Of a stretch of DNA of 64,000 bases, positions 54,235-64,000 are shown piece by piece. Both the position numbers and the translations under genes were made by a program. Location of the stretch: contig CM073196.1 in assembly GCA_037042915.1 (NCBI GenBank), positions 3,658,001 to 3,722,000 on the forward strand, written 5' to 3'. Within the stretch, counting starts at the first letter, position 1. Each line of letters opens with the position of its first letter. Source of the stretch: Auricularia sp. M13 (lineage: Eukaryota > Basidiomycota > Agaricomycetes > Auriculariales > Auriculariaceae). The notes below the pieces were generated by a model that was given only the letters and a program-made list of their open reading frames with translations, was not told the DNA's origin and searched no databases.

Positions 54235-55824
54235 TCAGATGCCAACAGTCTGACTCTGCTCTAATCGTTCGCCAGCAGCAACACGACGTTCCCGTTCATT
54301 GTCCAAAATATACTGGATCTCCGCGGCCACGACAGAACCTGCGAGATGTTTTTCTCCTCGTATGTCGAACTCGAGCAGGGCGCAGGATGACGGACCCGCC
54401 GCGTTGACGGGGTAGCGGTCGCGGAGAAAGTGCAGAAGCATCTCGGCGGTGTCTCCGTACTGACGCAAGTCCTCAAGCACGACGCGCTCGAGCTTCGGCC
54501 AGACATGAGTCGCCATGTCGCGCAGCTCAGTGAGAAACCCGTGCTCAAGGGAGACCCAGGCAAACGAAAGCTCTCGAAGAGAGTGCAGGGGCTCGAGGAT
54601 GTCCAGCACGTCTTCGAGGTAGCCGTTGCGCAAATGGAGCACCTCCAGTGTCTCAGTGCAGCGGTTAATCAGTCCCTCCGCGCAATCGAGCAGCTCAGGC
54701 ACAACGTCCAGGATACGGAGCTTTGGTACTTCAAGTGCGTCGATGATATGCGCGAATGAATCGAAGTCCGATTGAAGATCGTCGTCGTCTGTACGGCTGA
54801 GTTTCAGCGACTGCAACTCGGGCAGGCAGATAGGTGACGCAGTGATAGACCAGTTGGAGCGGTCGCAGTTGGCCCACACTATCTCTAGGGTCGTCAGCGC
54901 CGGGAACGACATGACCGTGGTCGCAACCCTCGCCAAGTCGTACATGTGGTCGCGCAGAATGAGGGACGTGGCCGAAAGGCCCGTATGCGTAGCGTCCGCG
55001 TTGTGTTGCCCTCGATCGAAAGCAACGGGGACGTTGGCAAAGCTCGCATGACGCAGTATCGGTGCATATGGCAAGTACTCTGGCATTTCCTCCGGCCATC
55101 GTAGTGCAAATGGCTCGGTGAAACAACACAGCACAGACTCCAGTAACGGCGTTCGGCCACGTAGCAAGCCTAAGGTTTCTAATCGCGTCTTGTCCATAGC
55201 ATGACCGATAAGCTCGAAGTGTCGCCATCTAGAACAATGGCGCATGACGTCGGAGAGGATTGACCGATAATGCAGAAAGACGCTGTACTCGTGCGAAAGC
55301 GAGACAACGATATGAAGGGCGCAAGTGCCTGAGCGCAGAAGCAAGTGCTGAACGAGAGTATGCCAGATTTTTCCGGCCGTTCCAGGTAGAAAGCGAGGCA
55401 CACCAATATAGGTCCACAGCGACGACATCTCCAGTGCCGCGCTGCGCCAGCGTCTGCACACCGCTGCGCACTGGAACGGCTGCTTAGTACGGCCGGCAAC
55501 GTCTGTGTCGTCGTGCCCGCCAATAGAATTCTTGAATATCATACCCAGCACTTCGGGCGGAAGCCTGAGCAGACTCGAAGGGCGGGAGGTGAGAGTCGCA
55601 TCGCGCCGGGTGATGCTCTTCTGGAGCAAGTCGCGTTGGCTGATCAGGTCGCGGATGTCAGCATCTGCCTGAGACACTATGTGCTGAAGCTCGACAAGTT
55701 GTAGCCGGCACTTGTCGCGCTCTTGGGATAGATCGACTAGGTCAGTTTCGATTTGAGCGAGGGTCCGCCTGTCCGTGGAAAGACGCGCTTGGAACACGGT
55801 GTCGTGTCGCGCCTGGCGGGCCAT
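54235..55824 (-). CDS. Coiled-coil F-box protein (family copy 2)
   Basis: Intronless, 529 residues from ATG 55824 (MARQARHDTVFQARL). The N-terminal coiled coil (LAQIETDLVDLSQERDKCRL, LISQRDLLQKSITRRD) aligns with copy 1 without gaps. The F-box is LPPEVLGMIFKNSIGG...CAAVCRRWRSAALEMSSLW. The C-terminal leucine-rich blocks RGRTPLLESV, FPALTTLEIVW, IDALEVPKLRILDVV, HFLRDRYPVNAAGPS and YILDNERERR are all kept. The open frame extends upstream to 56193, but those residues have no counterpart in copy 1, so I use the ATG at 55824. No lesion is visible. Confidence 0.8.
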   Translation of the reverse strand: MARQARHDTVFQARLSTDRRTLAQIETDLVDLSQERDKCRLQLVELQHIVSQADADIRDLISQRDLLQKSITRRDATLTSRPSSLLRLPPEVLGMIFKNSIGGHDDTDVAGRTKQPFQCAAVCRRWRSAALEMSSLWTYIGVPRFLPGTAGKIWHTLVQHLLLRSGTCALHIVVSLSHEYSVFLHYRSILSDVMRHCSRWRHFELIGHAMDKTRLETLGLLRGRTPLLESVLCCFTEPFALRWPEEMPEYLPYAPILRHASFANVPVAFDRGQHNADATHTGLSATSLILRDHMYDLARVATTVMSFPALTTLEIVWANCDRSNWSITASPICLPELQSLKLSRTDDDDLQSDFDSFAHIIDALEVPKLRILDVVPELLDCAEGLINRCTETLEVLHLRNGYLEDVLDILEPLHSLRELSFAWVSLEHGFLTELRDMATHVWPKLERVVLEDLRQYGDTAEMLLHFLRDRYPVNAAGPSSCALLEFDIRGEKHLAGSVVAAEIQYILDNERERRVAAGERLEQSQTVGI

Positions 55825-56334
55825 ATGTACCAATAGCCGCAAATCGAATAGCCTGTATGAGCGTGGCGTACGCGGTCCTTGTAGTTGTGACGGTCGAAGC
55901 GTGTCAAGCGGCGCTTGAAAACGCGTCCTGATACCCTGATAACTACTGATACCGCCTGGCAGACACACTGAAAATTTCGGCTGACATTGAATGGGGCTCC
56001 AGAAGCAGGATAGGGTATCTCTTTTACGTTTGTACCCCTTGGCTTTTTCTTTCATCGAATGATGACATCGATTACAGTTTTCGAAAAAACGACACTTCCA
56101 GTGCATGCGTATGGTAGTGCTACTCCAGAACTGTTGTACCCTTTCTGCATAGTACTTACGCTTTCTTGTGCTATGACAAGAGTACGTAGTCATGCATCAG
56201 ACATTCGTCCGTAAGGCATCGCTTCCAACTAACGTCGCGTCCAGGGAACTCTCCATGCTCCTGGCACAGACGCTGTCTCACGGCACAGAAGTCCACAGAT
56301 ATATTCATCGTATTCGACGTTAGGAAGGCTATTC
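55825..56334. other. Intergenic between F-box copies 2 and 3
   Basis: 510 bp; the 5' flank of copy 2. An upstream open frame to 56193 is present but unsupported by paralogues. Confidence 0.4.
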
Positions 56335-57792
56335 TTATTTTTCCCTGCGGCGGCGAGCTCGCTCGTTGTCAAGAATAGCTCGAATCTCGGTAGCCAGTTG
56401 AGTTCCTGCGAGGTACTCTCCCTCAGTGTTCACCTCGAGGAGCACGCAAGGCGATGTGCTAGCGGCATCAACAGGGTAGCGATACCGGAGGAAATGAAGC
56501 AGCCCGTCAGTATCACAACGGGACAGCCTGTGAAACACCATGCGTTCTAGTTTCGGCCAGATGGACGTCGCCATGTCGCGTAGGACGACAAGGAAGTCGC
56601 GCGACAACTCCACCGAGTCGAACGAAATTTCGCGCAACTCGTGCAAGGGCTCGAGGAGGGTGACATAGTGCCCCTGGTCGATGTGGCCAAAGAAGAGGCG
56701 CAGCTCCTCCACGGTCGTCGCGCAGCGAGAGATAAACCCTTCCACGTCGTCGAGAAGGTGTGGCGGAATATGCAGGGCGCGGAGTTTCGGTAGCTCAAGC
56801 GCATCGAGGACGTGCGCGAACGTGAAGTAATCAACATCCGTTCCTCCTTCGATGTCTATGTAGGTGATGACGAGTTTTCGCACCTCGGGCAGGGATATCA
56901 ACGGCGCAGAGATGGGCCACGCGGATTCGCAGTCCCCACAGACTAGCTCGAGAGTTGTGAGCGCTGGGAACGACGCGAGTGTGGCTGCAAAGCTCTCCAA
57001 ATCGTAGTCCTCCGCGTGTAAAGCAAGTGGAGTCGCCGGGAGCATCGCAGAGCGATCATCGCCATGAGACGGTTTATTAAAAGCGATGGGATTGTTGGCC
57101 AAGCGCACGTGGCGCAGCCGCGGCGCATACGGCAAGCATGCAGGTATTTCGTCTGGCCATCGCAAGTTATACTGCCCGTTGAAGGCAACCGTCACAGACT
57201 CGAGTAACGGTGTTCGGCGGCGGAGCAAATCGAAGGTTTCTAGGTGTACGGTGTCGAAAAAATCACCGCGAAGCTCGAATTCCCGCCAACGAGAGCAATG
57301 CAGCAAGAGACTCGAGAGGATTGGCCGATAGAATGAGAAGGCAGCTTCACCCTCCGCAAGCGAGATCACAACGTGCAGAGCGCGAGCTCCCGAGCGTAGA
57401 AGCAGTTGCTGCACGATGTAAAGCCAGAAATCGCCAGCGTCCTCATTCTCCAGGACGGGAACGCCGATGTATGACCAGAGAGAGGACATTCCCAACGCCA
57501 CACTGCGCCAGCGCCTGCACACCGTTGCGCACCGGAATGGCTGCCTAACGCGGTCGGTAATCTCGTTGAGCAGGTGGATTGAGTGCATGAAGATCATCTC
57601 CAGTACTTCGTGTGGAAAGGGCAAAGGCCGGGGTGGGAGAGGCGCGTAGCGGCAGGTGATGCTGAGCAAATCGCCGCGTATAGTCACGTCATTGGTGTTG
57701 ACGACGGCCTGAGTCATGGTGCACTGAAGCTCAGTCGCCTGAGGTTGCGCCTCCTCTGGGACTCGAACATCATCGTCCAGGTCATTTTCCAT
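56335..57792 (-). CDS. F-box protein with eroded coiled coil (family copy 3)
   Basis: Intronless, 485 residues from ATG 57792. The F-box (FPHEVLEMIFMHSIHLL...CATVCRRWRSVALGMSSLW) and LRR-like part (RRRTPLLESVTVAF, FPALTTLELVC, LDALELPKLRAL, HFLRYRYPVDA, ILDNERARR) match copies 1 and 2. The N-terminal coiled coil is shortened and its heptads are degraded (ELQCTMTQAVVNTNDVTIRGDLLSITCR against ELQHIVSQADADIRD...). This copy may therefore have lost that interaction surface while keeping the F-box, or its start may lie in a degraded frame further upstream. It is closest in sequence to the relic at 58278-59578. Confidence 0.75.
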   Translation of the reverse strand: MENDLDDDVRVPEEAQPQATELQCTMTQAVVNTNDVTIRGDLLSITCRYAPLPPRPLPFPHEVLEMIFMHSIHLLNEITDRVRQPFRCATVCRRWRSVALGMSSLWSYIGVPVLENEDAGDFWLYIVQQLLLRSGARALHVVISLAEGEAAFSFYRPILSSLLLHCSRWREFELRGDFFDTVHLETFDLLRRRTPLLESVTVAFNGQYNLRWPDEIPACLPYAPRLRHVRLANNPIAFNKPSHGDDRSAMLPATPLALHAEDYDLESFAATLASFPALTTLELVCGDCESAWPISAPLISLPEVRKLVITYIDIEGGTDVDYFTFAHVLDALELPKLRALHIPPHLLDDVEGFISRCATTVEELRLFFGHIDQGHYVTLLEPLHELREISFDSVELSRDFLVVLRDMATSIWPKLERMVFHRLSRCDTDGLLHFLRYRYPVDAASTSPCVLLEVNTEGEYLAGTQLATEIRAILDNERARRRREK

Positions 57793-58277
57793 CCATGCAA
57801 GGGCTCGCGAAAAGACGCGCTCGAAATGCCGTTCTGTGCCGATAAAGGCCAGAAGTGTCGCCTATGCCTGGCCTTTGCGTTGAGCGTGTGCGGCCAGGTG
57901 TACGGCGCGAGTACGACAGAAATGTGAGCGCGCGTGATCAGGTCACGTCCGAGTCGACTTGAGCGGCGCTTCAAAACGCGTCGACACACAAACGACAAAC
58001 TCCAACTTCGGTTGACAGTGAAATTGGATTAGGAGTTTGGCCCACACAGAAATTTCCTTACTATTCACGATAACACAGTGCTACACCGGCGAAAAGTCAT
58101 ATCCCCTCCTTACTCTAAGTACTACGTGCAACATAATCTTGATTAGTTGTGCTATGGAAGGAAAAAGCAGCTGTGGTACCATTTTCTGAGTATAATCTCT
58201 GGTCCCGATTACCGTCGCGTACGGGGTGCCCTCCATGTGAGCAGATCATGGGTGTCTAACGGCAGGAGTGCCAGGCA
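57793..58277. other. Intergenic between copy 3 and the F-box relic
   Basis: 485 bp. The first ~60 bp may be a decayed remnant of the copy 3 N-terminus. Nothing else recognised. Confidence 0.4.
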
Positions 58278-59578
58278 TTATTTCTCCGCGTTGCGGCGCG
58301 CTCGCTCGTTGTCAAGAATAAGTCGAATCTCGACGGCCAAGGGGCTTCTCGCGAGGAGATGCTTGCCATCAGTATCCACATCGAGCAGCGCGCAAGACGA
58401 TACGATGGGGTAGCGGCCACGCAGGAAATGAATCAGCCCGCCAGGATCGCGCACCTCGCCTAGCACGCCGCGTTCGAGTTTCGGCCGGATGGGTGTCAGC
58501 AATGATGGTGCGCACTGCGCTCAGGAAATCATGTCCGATGCCCTCCACCGCGTCCAACGAAATTTCACGCAGCTCTTGCAACGTCTCGAGCATGGTGGCA
58601 TGTTGCTCCAGGCCGAAGTAGCCGAAGAGCAGGCGCACCTCCTCCGGTGACGGTCCTGGCACAGCGGCGGATCAGTCTTTCACATCGTCGAGAAGAGGTG
58701 GCGCAACTTCCAGGACGCGAAGTTTGGGTCGTCCAGAAGGTGCCCCATATAATATTCCAAGTCCGTTACTTCTTCTTCGTTGTAGGTGATGATGAGCCGT
58801 CGCAGCTCGGGCAAGGATATCAATGGCGCGGCGCTCAAGGTACGGTCGCAATCCCCAGATCCTATTTCAAGACTCGCGAGTGCTGGGAACGACGCGACAG
58901 TGGCTGAAAATCTTGCAAAATCATAAGCATAGTGGGGCAAAGCAAGCGAAGTCGCCGCCGGCGGGAGTGTCGTCGTCGTGATGCGCTCGATCGAAAGCGA
59001 CAGGCACATAGGTAAATCGCGCCTGTGGTAGACGCGGTGCATACGCCAAGTATTCGGGTAATCTCTCCGGCCAATGTTGAAGACCCTCCTCGGTGAAGGC
59101 AAGCGTTACCGACTCGAGTAACGGTGTCCGGACGAGCAGCAGTTCGAGGTCTGTTTTAGAGTAGACACTGTGGATCTCAAATTGTCGCCAACGAGAGAAA
59201 TGCAGCAAGATATTCGAAAGCATTGCCTCATAGTACGAGGAGTCGACGTCCGCAAGCAAGATGATGATGTGCAAAGAGCAGGCGCCGGAGCGGAGAAGCA
59301 GTTGCTGCACAATGTCCAGCCAAATTTCGCTAGCGTCCTCGTCTTTCAGAACGGGAACGCCGATGTATGTCCAGAGAGACGACATGCCCAATGCCACACT
59401 GCACACCGCCGCGCACCGGAATGGCTGCTTAGTGCGACCGGAAATCTCGTCGAGCTGGTCGGCTGACTGCATGAACATCATGCCCAGTGATTCTTCCGGC
59501 AAGGTGGACAGACGGTGCGGGCATGGCGCCGTCTGGTACGCTTCCGACGCGTCGGAGCGCCGCATCGTTCTGTGCCAT
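58278..59578 (-). pseudogene. Dead copy of the coiled-coil F-box family
   Basis: Homology to copies 1-3 runs end to end but in several frames: MAQNDAALRRVGS at the start (ATG 59576-59578), then LPEESLGMMFMQSADQL...CAAVC with the RRWRS residues deleted, VALGMSSLWTYIGVPVL, VRTPLLESVTLAF, then a frame change near 58940 to FPALASLEIGSGDC, another near 58665, then HFLRGRYPIV and LILDNERARR at the end. The coiled coil is largely missing. Several independent frameshifts mean it cannot encode the family protein. Confidence 0.85.
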
Positions 59579-59755
59579 AGAGATAAAGCGCAAAACGTGT
59601 CCCCAATGCCTGGTTTCCACTGTGAGCGAACCAGTCAAGCGTGTACGATAGATATTCAAGTGCTGGAGCAGGGTCAAGGCGCGCCAAGCGGCGCTCGAAA
59701 TCGCGCGGCCTGACTGAGCCTCGGTGAAGATCCGAGTGCTTCAGGGCTTGTGCCT
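59579..59755. other. Short divergent region between the F-box relic and ATG15
   Basis: Only 177 bp; it must contain the ATG15 promoter. No TATA box recognised. Confidence 0.4.
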
Positions 59756-60972
59756 ATGCGACACTGGCCGATTTTGCTACCTGCGTCGCTCTCCATCCCA
59801 CACTCATGGGCGCAAAGCTTTGCACCTGCATTCACGTTCTCGGACGGCGTCAATAGCGTTCAGAACGTGGCCGCGTCAGCTACTGTATCCGCCGCGACTC
59901 TCAGCGCTACGCCAACCCAGCTTGCGCGACTCCGCAGCGTGCATAACCCCCTTTCTCATGGCCTACGGGATCTGTCGCCTTCCGACTGGGAAGATGCTGA
60001 GGTCCTTGCGCCGAACGTGTCTGATATCCAGACCCTGCAGCTCCTCGCGAATATCGCGGGGAACGCCTACAACTTCCCTGGCACCAAGGGCTGGTACGAC
60101 TTGCCTGATAACTGGAATGCGACACAGCCCATTGGGGGGCCGGAGCACGACACGATGATGCGAGGCCACGTCTTCGTCGACACGAGCGACAACAAGACGG
60201 TCGTTATTGCGATCAAGGGCACGACCCTGCCGTTTACCGGCCCCACGTCCGGGGAAGACAAGCGCAACGACAACACGCTCTTTTCCTGCTGCTGCGCGCG
60301 CTCGAAGCTCGTCTGCGCGTGCTTCTCCAAGGGACACAGGTGCAGCACGCGCTGCGTCGAGGACGCGCTGGCCGAGGAGAGCCTGTTCTACAACTTCGGC
60401 GTCAACCTCTTCAGCAACGTCACCCACCTCTACCCGGACGCGAAGATCTGGCTGGTCGGCCACTCGCTGGGCGGCGCGCTGGCCTCGCTCCTGGGCGCGA
60501 CGTTCGGCGCGCCGACGGTCGCATTCTCCGCGCCGGGCGAACGCCTTGCGGCCGCCCGTCTCCATCTGCCTCTGCATCCGGCACTGGTTCCCGTCACGCA
60601 CGTCGTGCACACCGCAGACCCGGTGCCCTATGGGACATGCGCTCTGTGCGCGCGCTTTGGGTTCCACTTGGAGACGCGGTGTCATCTGGGGAAGACCATC
60701 ACGTTCGACACCATGCGCCGCTTCGGATGGGGACAGGACCTGAGGAAACATCCGATGAGGGTCGTTGCTTACGACGTGCTCGGTGCCGGTGGTCCATGGC
60801 CTGACAAGGACGGCGTGGAGCGAGAGGTGCCACTTGCTTGGGATGAAGAGGATTGCGAGGTATGTGTCGCTTCTAAAAAGCTGATCTTGTGTATCGCCTA
60901 ACCTTTCGACAGGATTGTTATCGGTGGACATTCGAAGATGATCTCCGGCCGGACTTGTGGATTCAGGCCTGA
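59756..60972 (+). CDS. ATG15: Autophagy-related lipase Atg15
   Basis: Vacuolar phospholipase that opens autophagic bodies; Atg15 reaches the vacuole by the MVB route. Exons 59756-60859 and 60913-60972 give 387 residues. Family blocks: KGWYDLPDNWNATQPIGG, RGHVFVDTSDNKTVVIAIKG, NDNTLFSCCCAR, the Cys-rich CACFSKGHRCSTRC, the lipase elbow GHSLGG (235-240, catalytic Ser237), FGAPTVAFSAPGERLAAARL, HTADPVPYGTC (catalytic Asp) and ETRCHLGKTI (catalytic His). The N-terminal hydrophobic stretch (WPILLPASLSI) is a weak signal anchor, shorter than in yeast. The last exon (DCYRWTFEDDL) is conserved. I use the ATG at 59756, the first in frame. Confidence 0.92.
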
Positions 60973-61155
60973 AGCTTAAAGTCCTGTATTCTGTATGTAA
61001 TTCCCTCTTACTGTACTTGGAGATGTAGTCGAAGTCCAACCCCTTTGTTGTAGCACTATCGAATCATTTTCGCCGATTTTCAACTGCAAAGGAAGTTTAC
61101 CTGAGGCTCGAAATTGCTATGCGACAGGCGCAAATAGGCAAGCGACACGAACGAG
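60973..61155. other. Short intergenic stretch before the CCT4 relic
   Basis: ATG15 3' flank; no feature seen. Confidence 0.4.
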
Positions 61156-61655
61156 GTCCGCGTACCCGAGCTTGTCCTCCGCAAACTGGTCGACGTCCGC
61201 CCCCCGGCTCTTGGACAGGAACGCGATCTCATCTCGTCGCGCTCGATGTCCTTGACGACGAGGATGCCGAGTTTCTTGAGCACGGTGAGCGAGATGTCGT
61301 TCACAGCGATGGACTTTTGGATGAGCAGGACGTTGCAGCCCCACTTCTTGCAGCGCTCGATTCTCCTCCTTGATCACGCGGTCCATCTGGCAGTAGTCGT
61401 TGACGATAACAGTGTTGTCCATGTCCGGCTTGGGCGCAGACAATTGGAATTGGATGAGCGCGATCTTGGCCTTTTCCATGCGCCGCGGGCCGCTTGAGCA
61501 CGACGCCGTCGACGAGCTCAGTGTCCTCGATCGTGCCGCCGACCTTGGACACTGTCGCGCAGGTCCACATTCGAGCTCGTTGGCGCGGACGGCATTTGCG
61601 GCGCGGAGCGACGAAAATTGCGCGACGATCTGCGAAGATGTGAGCGCGCCGAAGG
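61156..61655 (-). pseudogene. CCT4: Inverted partial copy of CCT4
   Basis: The block corresponds to about 48505-49095 of the intact CCT4 gene: [41 protein letters not shown], and [10 protein letters not shown] at its distal end. Between them it has several small deletions and frame changes (for example after VIKEE, and at DEIAFLSKS), and one internal codon of the NDYRQMD block is altered (NDYCQMD). It starts and stops in the middle of the chaperonin domain with no flanking CCT4 sequence. The source region is a single exon, so a retrocopy cannot be told from a DNA duplication. Nucleotide identity appears high, so the event is not ancient. Confidence 0.9.
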
Positions 61656-64000
61656 TCGCGGAGGACGGCGCAGGACGCGTGCTTACGGACCCGCTACACT
61701 TGCACCGCGCCTTGCCCTCGGCCACGCCCGTGTGCTTTCGCGCCTTGACGTCGCCCGCAACGCCGACGGCGAAGCGGACGGCGACACCGGGCCGCGCTCA
61801 CCGTGCGCCTCCCCGAGCGTCGCCAGCGCTTGACCGTCGACGCCGAGCCCGCGACTTCGACGACGCCGGCGACTTCAATGGCGCGCCGTGTGCCCGCCGC
61901 CCTCGACTTCCGCCACCTTCTGCTCGCGGTGAGCTCGCCAACGCGTCCGACGACCAGCACACGTGCATGCCGCGGGCCACAGCGAGCTGGTTGCCGCCCT
62001 CGCTCGGCGCACTGCAGCCCTGCCGCTGCGCAGCCCGCACCTGCCATCGCGAGTACCCGCCCGCAGTACGCGCTTGACGACGCTGTTGCTCGCCCTCGCG
62101 CGCGCGGCGCCCAGCTCGCCATTGCTTCCCGCGACTGAAAACACCATTGGGCGCTGCCTGTGCGACGAGGAGCTGGTCGTTTGCCCTCGCCGCTGCGAGG
62201 GCGCGATGTTCAACTCGCAGCCTGCATCGCGAGCTATCCACGACCCTCGCGTCCCTTCCACCTGCCGCGAAATCCAGCTCGCCACCGCATCCCATAGCTA
62301 CAAGGACTCCTAAGTGGCAAATGCACCGCCCACGTGACGACGAGCTCGGCACCCTCGCCGTGCGCGCACGGTTGGCTCGCCGCTATCGCGATCTACTCCG
62401 CGACACGCGCCTCCCTCCCTCGACGCTCGCCGACCCCTCCCGCTGCGACGCTCAACTCGTCGTCGTATCGCACGGCCGCCAAACCCATCTGATGGAAGCT
62501 TGCACACTGCACAGCGAGCGCGCTGATGAGACCTGGCGCTACATATGTCACTCGCAACCCGCATCCCGCGCTGCTGCACGCACCTGACGACCTCTGCTCG
62601 CGGCGATACCCAACTCCTCGTCGTATCCCCGCGCGGAGACGTGCACGCGCAGTCCACCGCCACTAGATCAGCAGGCCGCGACCGCATGGGCAGGCCACGG
62701 CAGCTCAGACCACGACACCCGCGACCCGCGCGCGCAGACTGAGACTCGAAGCGCTTGTGCGTCGCGCCTTGCCGCGCCGTCCGCGTCCTGCTCCGCCAGA
62801 TTGCGCTGGCCGACGCTGACAGCAAGATCACTGACTCGACGGGTTTCTTCGTACTGCCGCCGCCAAGACGGAGCCTGCACCACGCACAGCGTCGCTCTCA
62901 TGTCGCGCCTCTCGGCCAACGTGGGCTTTGCGTCCGATGTTTGTCTGTCTAGGCGCTTTGCTCTGTTTCTGCTTCGTCGCCGTCGTCGACCCAATGGCGC
63001 CGCCGTACATGCGCAGTCCGGCACAGGCTCCGCTGGCCCTTTTTTTGCTCGCAGGTCGCCTGGACCAGAGGCCTGGTCAACTTGAGCAGCCAGGATGTGT
63101 CCCGCTGCCATCGCCGTCCAGCAATTTGACCGCGCATCCCCCCCGACCGTGCCCGCGTCGCTGAGCCATTGACGCGTGTCCCGTTGCGCGGGAGTCGCTG
63201 CGGGCGGCACACACGGTGCGCATCCCCGCCGCCATTGTACGCCCAGCTTCGCGCTGCCTTTGTGCGTCGCGCATACACCGCCGGCGGGGGTGCGCGTGCT
63301 ATGCCTGCATACGCCGCAGGCGTGCATCCATCACTCGCGCACCTGATACCCCGCGCGCTGCACAGTCCTATCCCCCGCTTTCTCCTCCACTGTCTTGTAT
63401 TCACTGTGCTCTCTGGGAACTAGTGTGAGCGTTGTGCAGTTCTTGAGGTTGTCCGCCCGCGGCGACCTATTAGTGTAGCGCATGAGCGTGCCCGCTCTCT
63501 ATCCATAAACACTTACTTTCCTCAATTTTGATTTACAGGAACACAGGGACCGTCAGTGTTACATTGAAATGGAGATCTGGCTGCTGGGCAGTCGTTGCAC
63601 TTCAAGGTTTAGTTTGTGGAACTCTGTTCATGATCTCCAGGGCATTCTACAGCATTCTGAGCATCCTAACTTATGACCATATTGCTGGATAATATTGGGG
63701 CTGCAAAGGTAGCGGAACGGCCTGTGACAGAATCCTGCAATTGCAAGCTGCACGATATTCCCGAAAGCCGGCAAGCGTGAGATACAGTACTTCTTGGTGT
63801 CGCTTGAGATTAGCTAGAGAGTTGAAAGGGGGAGGGATTTCAATGTAAGGAGGAGTTTGGGCAGTTTGGGGACGGCGACAGTACGGCGCGGAAATGCGAG
63901 CCGGTCCTGGTTGATCTCCGAGTCCGACTGTACATCAGAACCGGAAGCTGAGTTTATTCCCAGCCGTCCGCACGATCCGACCGACCACACCGACCAAGCT
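61656..64000. other. GC-rich region without recognisable gene, then plain flank
   Basis: From 61.7 to about 63.4 kb the sequence is strongly GC-rich, so all six frames are long and uninformative. I recognise no protein domain. Degenerate phrases recur, such as CAACTCGTCGTCGTATC (about 62453) with CAACTCCTCGTCGTATC (about 62610), and ACTCGCAGCCTGCATCGCG (about 62213) with ACTCGCAACCCGCATCCCG (about 62551), suggesting an old repeat array. From 63.4 to 64.0 kb the composition returns to normal and nothing is recognised. Confidence 0.4.

Noticed and set aside
59963-61039. 358-codon minus-strand frame over ATG15
   Set aside because: It is antisense to the conserved lipase and has no independent evidence.
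1-64000. tRNA genes, rRNA, CRISPR arrays, operons, LTR pairs
   Set aside because: I looked for A/B-box-like tRNA signatures, direct terminal repeats of LTR size and regular spacer arrays and saw none. Ribosome-binding sites and operators do not apply to this eukaryotic sequence.

Overview
The window looks like nuclear DNA of a filamentous basidiomycete, most likely an agaricomycete. The evidence is short introns (about 40-80 bp) with GTRNGY-type donors and CTRAY branch points in nearly every conserved gene, close gene spacing, expanded F-box families, secreted/single-pass membrane proteins ending in a PPPY motif, and a fungal-type non-LTR retrotransposon. The phylum is inferred from these features. 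Exon boundaries were worked out by hand from splice consensus, reading phase and family conservation, without transcript data.

Layout. 0.8-3.1 kb: an Erf2-type DHHC palmitoyltransferase (-). 3.5-5.1 kb: an F-box-type protein (+). 5.2-6.6 kb: a frameshifted relic of a second F-box family, whose intact paralogue lies at 19.7-22.1 kb. 7.8-9.5 kb: a divergent pair of very small TUDOR-like (Hva1-type) genes. 12.1-13.8 kb: D-arabinono-1,4-lactone oxidase. 15.4-16.8 kb: a protein with a retropepsin-like C-terminus whose catalytic Asp position appears to be Lys. 22.7-27.6 kb: a dense housekeeping block with a dual-specificity phosphatase, mitoribosomal mS38, SAR1 and mitoribosomal uL3m. 28.1-43.8 kb: a tandem pair of membrane-protein genes, the second split by a 12.5-kb LINE. 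44.1-49.6 kb: a GRE2/DFR-type reductase, an OMA1-type mitochondrial metallopeptidase and CCT4. 50.0-59.6 kb: a coiled-coil F-box family (three intact genes and one dead copy) with a four-TM membrane protein among them. 59.8-61.0 kb: ATG15 lipase. 61.2-61.7 kb: an inverted, broken fragment of CCT4. 61.7-64.0 kb: GC-rich sequence without a recognisable gene.

The most striking feature is the block 30309-42792. It is bounded by an exact 16-bp direct repeat, starts with a long T tract (the poly(A) tail of a minus-strand element), and removing it rejoins the reading frame of a host membrane-protein exon. I therefore read it as one full-length, probably recent LINE insertion. At about 12.5 kb it is larger than the usual 5-8 kb for fungal LINEs. 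It carries a 1,843-residue EN-RT protein with a degenerate RNase H-like region, a gag-like CCHC/RGG-box protein split by a 47-bp intron or a T9 slippery site, a third zinc-finger-like ORF, and a 2.1-kb 5' region.

Most genes here act independently. The coherent themes are the secretory/membrane system (SAR1, Erf2, ATG15, PPPY membrane proteins), mitochondria (mS38, uL3m, OMA1, and erythroascorbate synthesis by ALO), and birth and death of F-box genes by local duplication.
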